From contig DAOWAM010000020.1 of assembly GCA_030634585.1 (NCBI GenBank), positions 1 to 9,183 of the forward strand: a stretch of 9,183 bases of DNA. The letters are read 5' to 3'. Shown here in pieces: positions 1 through 4,275 of the stretch (positions are counted from its first letter, which is position 1; each line of letters starts with the position of its first letter). The notes under the pieces were generated by a model, which saw only the letters and a list, made by a program, of their open reading frames with translations, ran no database searches and had not been told where the DNA came from. The DNA is from a bacterium. GTDB taxonomy: Bacteria > Patescibacteriota > Patescibacteriia > UBA2591 > DAOWAM01. The translations under genes were made by a program, and so were the position numbers.

Positions 1-67
1 TAATTTCCTGCCGAGGATACAATCCTTTATTTGCGGTAATTAAGTACCGTTTTTAATTTTTACAAAA
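1..67 (+). promoter_or_regulatory. Ribosomal protein L10 leader (3' part, cut by window edge)
   Basis: The window opens with TAATTTCCTGCCGAGGA, which resembles the CCTGCCGAGG segment that I recall as conserved in L10 leader RNAs, and it lies directly before rplJ. In that family, L10 (with L12) binds a kink-turn region of the mRNA leader and represses its own operon. Here a small AGGA/TCCT hairpin (14-17 with 23-26) is followed by a second, terminator-like hairpin. Only the 3' end of the leader is in the window; the L10-binding domain would lie upstream. No SD is visible before the rplJ start. Confidence 0.6.
33..57 (+). terminator. Possible attenuator hairpin before rplJ
   Basis: CGGTA (34-38) pairs with TACCG (45-49), extendable by a G-U pair (33/50), and is followed at once by a T-rich tract (TTTTTAATTTTT). 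A stem directly followed by U-rich sequence inside the L10 leader fits a transcription attenuator. The stem is short, so it would be a weak or conditional terminator. Regulation by termination is inferred from layout only. Confidence 0.45.
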
Positions 68-598
68 ATGCCTAAAACAAAACAACAAAAAGGAACAATG
101 TTGGATCAATTGTCTAAACAATTGACTGACGCTAAATCAATTTATTTTTCTTATTATCGTGGATTAACAGTAGCTAATTTATCTGAATTAAGAATATTAT
201 TAAAAAAAGAAAATTGCTCTTACGTGATACCAAAAAAAACATTATTACAAAAAGTATTACGAGAAGCAAATGTTGATATAGATTTGGATAAAATAAAAGA
301 ACCGTTAGCTATCACTTTTTGTAAGACTGATGAAATAGCTGGCGCCAAAGTTTTAGAAGAATTTAGTCAACAACACAATTTGTTAAAAGTAGGGTCAGGA
401 GTTTTATTTAACGAACAAGAAATACAATTATTAAATGAAACGGAAGTAGAACAATTAAGTAAACTGCCTAATCGTCAACAGCTTTTAGTTAAGCTTCTTT
501 GGACATTAAATAGTCCATTAGTTAATTTTTTATCGCTTAGTCGGAATAATTTAAGTGGTTTTATCAGAGCATTAAAAGCAATTAGTGAGAAAAAATAA
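68..598 (+). CDS. rplJ: 50S ribosomal protein L10
   Basis: L10 is the base of the ribosomal stalk: it anchors L7/L12 dimers to 23S rRNA and recruits translation factors. The 176-residue length is normal. The N-terminal half carries family hallmarks: a KQQK start, AKSIYFSYYRGLTVANLSELR (about residues 22-42), and a VIPKKTLLQKVL segment that matches the usual YkVvKNTLl block. The C-terminal stretch from LPNRQQLLVKLLWTL through GFIRALKAISEKK is the L12-binding helix region. I keep the ATG at 68 because MPKTKQQK aligns with the family N-terminus. An internal ATG at 98 has a weak AAGGA before it but would remove conserved residues. No SD precedes the chosen start. rplL follows after 39 bases, forming the usual stalk operon, and feedback by L10 on the leader at 1-67 is likely. 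Confidence 0.96.
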   Translation: MPKTKQQKGTMLDQLSKQLTDAKSIYFSYYRGLTVANLSELRILLKKENCSYVIPKKTLLQKVLREANVDIDLDKIKEPLAITFCKTDEIAGAKVLEEFSQQHNLLKVGSGVLFNEQEIQLLNETEVEQLSKLPNRQQLLVKLLWTLNSPLVNFLSLSRNNLSGFIRALKAISEKK

Positions 599-620
599 TT
601 CAAATTATAATAAATATTAA

Positions 621-640
621 CATTAATCATAAATTTTATG
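621..640 (+). promoter_or_regulatory. SD-less translation start context of rplL
   Basis: CATTAATCATAAATTTTATG precedes and includes the rplL start codon and has no SD. The same 20 bases recur with two mismatches at 7125-7144, ending in the ATG of the 106-residue membrane protein. A shortened form (AACACTAATTTTATG) precedes the gene at 8747. This may be a recurring initiation context or just shared AT-rich composition. Confidence 0.35.
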
Positions 641-1141
641 ACTGAAGAACAAAACAAAGCAGAAAATTCATCAGAAGAAAAAGTAGTACCAGCTTCTACT
701 GATAAAAAGGCCACACCTTCGCCAAAGGCTATGGTGGGCGAGGAAAAAAAAGTGGTACCCGCTAAGTTTAAGAAATTAGTGGAAGAGGTCGAAAAAATGT
801 CCGTTTTAGATCTGTCTGAATTAGTAAAGATTTTAGAAGATCATTTTGGAGTTAGTTCTGCTCCAGTAATGACTGCAGTTGCTCCAGCAGCTGGTGGAGG
901 TGCTGAAGGTGCTAAGCCAGCGGAAGAAAAATCCAGTTTTAATGTTGAACTAACCGAATCAGGGGCAAACAAAATTTCAGTGATTAAAGTAATTCGACAA
1001 ATTACACAACAAGGATTAAAAGAATGTAAGGATTTAGTGGACGGCGCGCCAAAAGTAATTAAAGAAGGTGTATCTAAAGAAGAAGCGGAAGATATGAAGA
1101 AAAAATTAGAAGAAGCAGGTGGAAAAGTGACCTTAAAATAA
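638..1141 (+). CDS. rplL: 50S ribosomal protein L7/L12 with extended N-terminus
   Basis: L7/L12 forms the flexible stalk dimers bound to L10 and stimulates the GTPases EF-Tu, EF-G and IF2. From the N-terminus the protein has a Lys/Glu/Ser-rich extension (1-41), the dimerisation/L10-binding helices (about 42-72, with EKMSVLDLSELVKILEDHFGV), an Ala/Gly/Pro-rich hinge (73-97), and the globular factor-binding domain (98-167, with KISVIKVIRQIT, LKECKDLVDGAPKVIKEGVSKEEAE and GGKVTLK). At 167 residues it is about 40 longer than the usual 120-130. The extension contains EEKVVPA (13-19), echoed by EEKKVVPA (35-42) next to the core, which suggests an internal duplication. An alternative ATG at 731 (Met32) would give a 136-residue protein of near-typical length. 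I keep 638 because its TTTTATG context resembles other starts here, but the choice is open. A hairpin at 1149-1179 ends the operon. Confidence 0.95.
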   Translation: MTEEQNKAENSSEEKVVPASTDKKATPSPKAMVGEEKKVVPAKFKKLVEEVEKMSVLDLSELVKILEDHFGVSSAPVMTAVAPAAGGGAEGAKPAEEKSSFNVELTESGANKISVIKVIRQITQQGLKECKDLVDGAPKVIKEGVSKEEAEDMKKKLEEAGGKVTLK

Positions 1142-1148
1142 AAGTATA

Positions 1149-1187
1149 ATTACTATCGCAGTTCAACTGCGATAGTAATTTAATTTG
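1149..1187 (+). terminator. Terminator hairpin of the rplJ-rplL operon
   Basis: A perfect inverted repeat pairs ATTACTATCGCAG (1149-1161) with CTGCGATAGTAAT (1167-1179) around a five-base loop, followed by TTAATTTG. It starts eight bases after the rplL stop. The gene on the other side converges on it, and its minus-strand exit is also T-rich (ATACTTTTATTTT), so it may act in both directions. Confidence 0.85.
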
Positions 1188-1196
1188 TTAATTAGG

Positions 1197-1227
1197 AAGA
1201 GTGTCAAAAATAATTTTTGACACTCTT
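1197..1227 (-). terminator. Long hairpin after the 72-residue gene (copy A)
   Basis: AAGAGTGTCAAAAA (1197-1210) is a perfect reverse complement of TTTTTGACACTCTT (1214-1227), leaving a three-base loop. It begins about eight bases after the stop of the minus-strand gene. There is no clear U-tract after the stem on the minus strand, though the 3' half of the stem contains TTTTT. It may therefore be an unusual terminator or an mRNA-stabilising 3' structure. On the plus strand the exit is T-rich, so it could back up the rplL terminator. Copy B has the same structure with a compensatory base-pair change. Confidence 0.6.
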
Positions 1228-1235
1228 TGTATGTT

Positions 1236-1454
1236 TTAGTAAAACATTACCTCGGTAATGTCTTTTAACGCGATTTCCAAGATCGGAATTATTGTCTTAG
1301 GGTTGCTCAATTTTAAGTACACGCATCCTTGAAAAACATTCTTTATTATTCCTTCGAATATTACTCTTGTTTCTACGTGATGGAGCTTCACAACAATATC
1401 GACATGTTTATTCAATCCCTTTCTTAATACCTTTTCTAATTTTTTAATATTCAT
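1236..1454 (-). CDS. Small protein of unknown function, possible Sm-like fold (copy A, 72 aa)
   Basis: I do not recognise this gene. The protein starts with a basic amphipathic helix (MNIKKLEKVLRKGL, 1-14). Alternating-hydrophobic, strand-like segments follow: VDIVVKL (18-24), TRVIFEGIIKNV (29-40), CVYLKLSN (44-51), IIPILEIALKDI (55-66), then TEVMFY at the end. One helix followed by about five short strands with a glycine in the second strand is the pattern of small SH3-like/Sm (Hfq, LSm) barrels, but the Hfq YKHA signature is absent, so the fold is only a hypothesis. No signal peptide or membrane segment is visible, so it is probably cytoplasmic. It has its own promoter, a perfect SD and a 3' hairpin, so it is a monocistronic unit. 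It converges with rplJ-rplL and is a diverged paralogue of the 77-residue gene just upstream. Conserved signals on both copies make a real expressed gene very likely. Confidence 0.85.
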   Translation of the reverse strand: MNIKKLEKVLRKGLNKHVDIVVKLHHVETRVIFEGIIKNVFQGCVYLKLSNPKTIIPILEIALKDITEVMFY

Positions 1455-1459
1455 TCAAT

Positions 1460-1468
1460 CCTCCTTTT
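1460..1468 (-). promoter_or_regulatory. Canonical Shine-Dalgarno site, copy A
   Basis: On the minus strand AAAAGGAGG ends five bases before the ATG at 1454. This fixes the start. It matters because no other gene in the window except the paralogue has an AGGAGG site. Confidence 0.9.
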
Positions 1469-1481
1469 GATTATTATTAAA

Positions 1482-1510
1482 ACATTAGCACGTTCAAAAA
1501 AAATTGTCAA
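1482..1510 (-). promoter_or_regulatory. Sigma-70 type promoter, copy A
   Basis: On the minus strand TTGACA (1510-1505) is followed after 17 bases by TAATGT (1487-1482), with TGC directly before the -10 hexamer (extended -10). The predicted transcript starts near 1475, giving a leader of about 20 bases that contains the SD. The -35 is perfect; the -10 matches three of six positions. Confidence 0.75.
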
Positions 1511-1535
1511 TCCAGAATATTTAACGATTTAATAT

Positions 1536-1565
1536 TTGTTGTACTGGGTTGACCCTGTACAACAA
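1536..1565. repeat. Imperfect palindrome upstream of promoter A
   Basis: TTGTTGTAC (1536-1544) is the exact reverse complement of GTACAACAA (1557-1565). Inside it GGG and CCC pair around a short loop. The core TGGGTTGACCCTGT (1545-1558) recurs with a seven-base insertion at 1961-1981, at the matching place upstream of promoter B. It lies 34 bases beyond the -35. It could be an operator or an extra terminator hairpin between the two cassettes. Confidence 0.55.
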
Positions 1566-1585
1566 CAAAGTTGGCAAAATAGTAG

Positions 1586-1618
1586 AGAGTGCCAAAAAAA
1601 ATATTTTTTTAGCACTCT
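1586..1618 (-). terminator. Long hairpin after the 77-residue gene (copy B)
   Basis: AGAGTGC (1586-1592) pairs with GCACTCT (1612-1618). After one C/A mismatch an A8 run (1594-1601) pairs with T7 (1604-1610). This is the counterpart of the hairpin at 1197-1227. The T-A pair there (1204/1220) is a C-G pair here (1592/1612), so pairing is kept despite the base change. Confidence 0.6.
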
Positions 1619-1627
1619 TTGTATGTT

Positions 1628-1861
1628 TTAGTAAAACGTTACTCTGGTGACATTTTCAATAGCGACTTCAATGTAGGGTTTTGGATGGATTGTCTTTATT
1701 TGATTGGGAATATCTATTTCTAAAAATATAGATTTATCAGAAATAGCGAGTATCTTGGTTCCTTCTATTGAAGTTATTTTTGTTGTTGAAGAACGATATT
1801 TTATGTTAATCCGTTCACCGACCAAAGCTTCTAATGCTTTCTGTAACTTTTTAATCTTCAC
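1628..1861 (-). CDS. Small protein of unknown function, possible Sm-like fold (copy B, 77 aa)
   Basis: This is a diverged paralogue of the 72-residue neighbour and is otherwise unrecognised. Shared features are the start M-x-IKKL-x-K-x-L, an EG in the second predicted strand, a hydrophobic YLKL/FLEI strand, and the ending PxxEVAIENVTRVTFY against PILEIALKDITEVMFY. Predicted order is a helix (1-14), INIKYRS (18-24), ITSIEGTKILAIS (29-41), SIFLEIDI (44-51), a proline-containing loop that is longer than in copy A, then YIEVAIENVTRVTFY (63-77). This is compatible with an Sm/SH3-like barrel but is not proof. The start codon is GTG, chosen because AAAGGAGG ends five bases upstream, exactly as in copy A. 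It has its own promoter and 3' hairpin. The conserved C-terminal EVA/EIA...V-FY motif suggests that this strand is functionally or structurally central. Confidence 0.85.
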   Translation of the reverse strand: MKIKKLQKALEALVGERINIKYRSSTTKITSIEGTKILAISDKSIFLEIDIPNQIKTIHPKPYIEVAIENVTRVTFY

Positions 1862-1866
1862 TTAAG

Positions 1867-1874
1867 CCTCCTTT
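1867..1874 (-). promoter_or_regulatory. Canonical Shine-Dalgarno site, copy B
   Basis: AAAGGAGG on the minus strand ends five bases before the GTG start at 1861, and decides that non-ATG start. Spacing is identical to copy A. Confidence 0.9.
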
Positions 1875-1890
1875 GATGATTATTAATTAG

Positions 1891-1919
1891 ATATTAGCAT
1901 GTGTAAGAAAGATTGTCAA
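1891..1919 (-). promoter_or_regulatory. Sigma-70 type promoter, copy B
   Basis: On the minus strand TTGACA (1919-1914), a 17-base spacer ending in TGC, then TAATAT (1896-1891). The arrangement is the same as in copy A, with an extended -10. The two -35 hexamers are identical and the -10 hexamers differ at one base. Confidence 0.78.
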
Positions 1920-1960
1920 ATCTGAACCACGTCATATACCACGTTGGGTACATGAAAATT

Positions 1961-1981
1961 TGGGTTCGGAGGTCACCCTGT
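1961..1981. repeat. Second copy of the TGGGTT/ACCCTGT upstream element
   Basis: TGGGTT (1961-1966) and ACCCTGT (1975-1981) match the core of the palindrome at 1545-1558 but are separated by CGGAGGTC. GGGT and ACCC can pair. It sits 41 bases beyond the promoter B -35 (34 in copy A). The long outer arms of the copy A palindrome are missing here. Confidence 0.45.
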
Positions 1982-2029
1982 TAATTAATTTACTTTGTAA
2001 ATTAAAATCTTGTAGATTTTATTTAACAG
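1978..2029. repeat. Nested inverted repeats able to form a three-way junction
   Basis: Outer arms CTGTTAA (1978-1984) and TTAACAG (2023-2029) enclose two hairpins: TTAATTTAC with GTAAATTAA (1985-1993 and 1997-2005) and AAAATCT with AGATTTT (2004-2010 and 2014-2020), which share two bases. All arms are perfect. It lies between the end of the 702-residue gene and cassette B. It could end transcription of the former on the minus strand, though no U-tract follows. The rest of the gap, 2030-2088, is AT-rich and shows nothing else. Confidence 0.5.
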
Positions 2030-2088
2030 AGTCAATAAATAAAATTAATGAATTTTAGATTGTTAGTTTATAGATTAATTATTTTAAA

Positions 2089-4197
2089 TTATTCTATTGT
2101 TGGGGATAAATCAATTGAGTAAACTTTATTTTCGTTTAATAAATATGCTATTTGCTTATCATAGTCAATAGCCAAATCATCCAAATTGGTAAATAATGGA
2201 CTAGTAAATTGCTTTTTTAATTTTCCTTGTTTGTCAAAAATAATTAGTCGTTGTTCGGTTGGGTCAAGCAGATAAATGTTTAACCAATCTAATTCAGTGA
2301 TAATTTTAGTCGCTTGTTGAAGCGCGGGATAAATATCTTCTAAAGAAAAATCTAATTGTTTTCCTTGATATAATTTAATGATTTGATGTCGACTATTATT
2401 AGAAAGAGGATCGCTTGATTTAGTTAACAAATAAATTGAACTATCAATGGACATAGAAATTGCTTGATTAATTTCGGGAATACTTTCTTTTAGCCAGACT
2501 ATTTCTTTTCCATAACCATCAATAGTAGGTTCATATTTAAAAATTTGTTGTTGCTGACTATCTAATATATAAAGATTATCTTGGTAACAAACGATGTCTT
2601 TAATTTGCAAACTGGAATTATCGGTAGTTAAAGTGAGGGGATCAAGGGATTGATTAACTAGATCAAATTGAGCCAATCCTTGATTTTGATGATAAAAAAG
2701 TAGATGGTCTTTATCTTTTACGCTTCCATCAATTAAATAGCCAATATTTTGTGAAGACTGAGAAAGCAAATTGGTCTGTTGGTTATCGGGATTGAATTGA
2801 TAAATAAAGTTATTTGCTGGATTAAAACTATAAAGTTGATGTTCAATTAACCAAATATGGCGAAGATCAATCTTTTTATCAATTGCTTGGGAAAAATCAG
2901 CTAATAAATCTGGCTGCTTAATGGTAATCAAATAATAAATCTGTTCTATCAATTCTTGTTGCTTGTTTTGTATTGTGGCAAATTCTGTTCGATAATCTTT
3001 AGGGATAGAATCTGCGTCCAAACTATCGATTAGTAATTCTGTTTCGTTCAGGCTTTTTTTAGCTTTTATTTTATCTTGATAAATTAAGGCGCTACTAATT
3101 TCAGCTTGTTTATTTTGAATTTGTGTAAGCGCTAAATCAAATTTTTTGTCTCGCTGTTGTTTAATTTGACGCCCACCGATAATTGCCGAGCTAATAATAA
3201 AAAGTACCAACAAGATTAATCCAATAGTGAGTATTAATTGGTCTGGTGATTTAAACTTGGGCAATAATTGTTTAAAGTGTTTCTTTATTTGTGCTGGTGC
3301 TAAAAACTGTTTAACGTTTTGTTGATGGGCGTTAGCACTTTTTTCTTTTACTAATTTAATGTCTGGTTTTGCTTGATTAATTTTTTGTTGAATGTTTATT
3401 TGTTGTTTGTTATTGTTTTGGCCAATTAATTTAACAGTAATTTTTTCTGATGGTTGAGTTTGATCAACTTTAATTATGGGTTTTTGTGTAGATGGTTCAT
3501 CAATTGGCGGTTCGTTTTTAATCATCAATATTTCTACCGAGTTTTCTAATTGACGTTCTGTCAAATAGTTTTCCAAATATTTATTGGCTTGTTGTATAGG
3601 CAGATCGGAAAAGATCTTATTTAGTTGCATCTTCTGAATAGATTGCCAAAGATATTTATTACTAAAAAATAAAACCTGTTCTTTCTCTAATGTCCCACTG
3701 ACTAAATAAGGGAATAGCTTATTAAAATTAATTTGTTCTTTTCCTTTTTCCGTGTCGAATAGATTGGTTATTTTTTGTTCAGCGATTAATAATGCGCTAA
3801 ATTTACCAGTACCGGTGAAGTAAACCTGGTTGTTTTTAATTATGATAATTAAAATATAAGAATTATTTGACCAGGTTGGCAGGTTAACTAGTTTAAGATT
3901 GATTTTTTGGTTCAACAATTCAATCGAGTTTTCTAATTTAGCGTTTATATCTATTTTATCTTTTTGCTCATCTAATGGGTGATGATTATAATAATAATTT
4001 TTTACTAATGTTTCTTGGAATAAATCTAACAGTTTGTTTTTGATTGATGAAGAATCGACTTTTCCCAAAATAAATAATTTTCCGAGCTTATTCTCGCTTT
4101 CTTGATTAACTTCAGGAATAAAATTGATTATTTTTTCTTCTTTTTCCTGTTGGGAAGCTAAAATTGAGGGAAAAATCTTGATTTGATAATTAGACAT
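2089..4197 (-). CDS. Membrane protein: degenerate PP2C-like domain, TM helix, C-terminal propeller-like domain (702 aa)
   Basis: No close named family is recognised. Residues about 35-226 have the rhythm of a PP2C/PPM phosphatase: LFILGKVDSSS, ILIIIIKNNQVYFTGTGKFSALLI (where active enzymes have a GDSRxYLI-type motif), and EQVLFFSNKYLWQSI (where they have a lLCSDGLw-type motif). The metal-binding Asp-Gly residues are not seen, so it is probably catalytically dead. A Gln/Lys/Pro-rich linker (about 230-318) leads to one transmembrane helix (about 320-341). A charged, probably coiled-coil segment (345-420) follows. Then comes a beta-rich part (445-700) with repeated YxxDxxxxxIxxY-like units (NLYILDSQQQQIFKYEP, NIYLLDPTEQRLIIFD, IAYLLNENKVYSIDL), which looks like a beta-propeller. 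Topology is likely PP2C-like domain inside, propeller outside. It is divergent from pilB with 78 bases between starts, so a role in envelope sensing or pilus/wall function is possible but unproven. No SD is seen. Confidence 0.8.
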   Translation of the reverse strand: MSNYQIKIFPSILASQQEKEEKIINFIPEVNQESENKLGKLFILGKVDSSSIKNKLLDLFQETLVKNYYYNHHPLDEQKDKIDINAKLENSIELLNQKINLKLVNLPTWSNNSYILIIIIKNNQVYFTGTGKFSALLIAEQKITNLFDTEKGKEQINFNKLFPYLVSGTLEKEQVLFFSNKYLWQSIQKMQLNKIFSDLPIQQANKYLENYLTERQLENSVEILMIKNEPPIDEPSTQKPIIKVDQTQPSEKITVKLIGQNNNKQQINIQQKINQAKPDIKLVKEKSANAHQQNVKQFLAPAQIKKHFKQLLPKFKSPDQLILTIGLILLVLFIISSAIIGGRQIKQQRDKKFDLALTQIQNKQAEISSALIYQDKIKAKKSLNETELLIDSLDADSIPKDYRTEFATIQNKQQELIEQIYYLITIKQPDLLADFSQAIDKKIDLRHIWLIEHQLYSFNPANNFIYQFNPDNQQTNLLSQSSQNIGYLIDGSVKDKDHLLFYHQNQGLAQFDLVNQSLDPLTLTTDNSSLQIKDIVCYQDNLYILDSQQQQIFKYEPTIDGYGKEIVWLKESIPEINQAISMSIDSSIYLLTKSSDPLSNNSRHQIIKLYQGKQLDFSLEDIYPALQQATKIITELDWLNIYLLDPTEQRLIIFDKQGKLKKQFTSPLFTNLDDLAIDYDKQIAYLLNENKVYSIDLSPTIE

Positions 4198-4202
4198 TTT
4201 GT

Positions 4203-4231
4203 TTGTTGTTTTTAATGAATTATGTTAGAAT
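4203..4231 (+). promoter_or_regulatory. Probable promoter of the pilB-rodA unit
   Basis: TTGTTG (4203-4208), 17 bases, then TAGAAT (4226-4231), with TGT directly before it (extended -10). The predicted start is near 4238, leaving a leader of about 38 bases with no SD. The same TGN-TAGAAT pattern recurs at 7076-7084. The -35 is weak. Confidence 0.5.
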
Positions 4232-4242
4232 AAAATAACTTA

Positions 4243-4271
4243 ATTATATTTTATCACATTTTTAATTTTAA
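4243..4271 (-). promoter_or_regulatory. Possible promoter of the 702-residue gene
   Basis: On the minus strand TTAAAA (4271-4266), 17 bases, then a perfect TATAAT (4248-4243). The predicted start is near 4236, so this promoter and the pilB promoter overlap face to face and could interfere with each other. The region is so AT-rich that chance matches are likely. Confidence 0.35.
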
Positions 4272-4275
4272 ATCT

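Larger units (their letters stand above)
1197..1980 (-). repeat. Tandem duplication of a one-gene cassette (two diverged copies)
   Basis: Copy A (about 1197-1558) and copy B (about 1586-1981) share the same order of parts on the minus strand: TGGGTT/ACCCTGT element, promoter, SD, small gene, hairpin. The block at 1221-1250 matches 1613-1642 at 29 of 30 bases; it covers the 3' arm of the hairpin and the last codons. The stretch from -35 to start is similar over nearly 60 bases. The coding parts share only roughly 30 percent of residues by hand alignment. I see no terminal inverted repeats, transposase or target-site duplication. Confidence 0.85.

Noticed and set aside
475..714. Minus-strand reading frame of 79 codons across the rplJ-rplL junction
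   Set aside because: It overlaps two certain ribosomal protein genes, has no SD or plausible domain, and is explained by AT-rich antisense sequence.
1536..1565. dif/Xer or integron attC recombination site
   Set aside because: The arms and central spacer do not match the XerC/XerD arm arrangement as I know it, and there is no integrase or cassette-type site set nearby.
1197..1980. CRISPR array or insertion sequence
   Set aside because: There are only two copies, each spanning a gene with its own signals; no regular short repeats, cas genes, transposase or terminal inverted repeats are visible.
1955..2029. tRNA gene suggested by GGGTTCGGAGG and nearby stems
   Set aside because: The GGTTC-like bases are not in a proper T arm, no anticodon arm or acceptor stem of seven pairs can be built, and the region is instead explained by the cassette element and nested inverted repeats.
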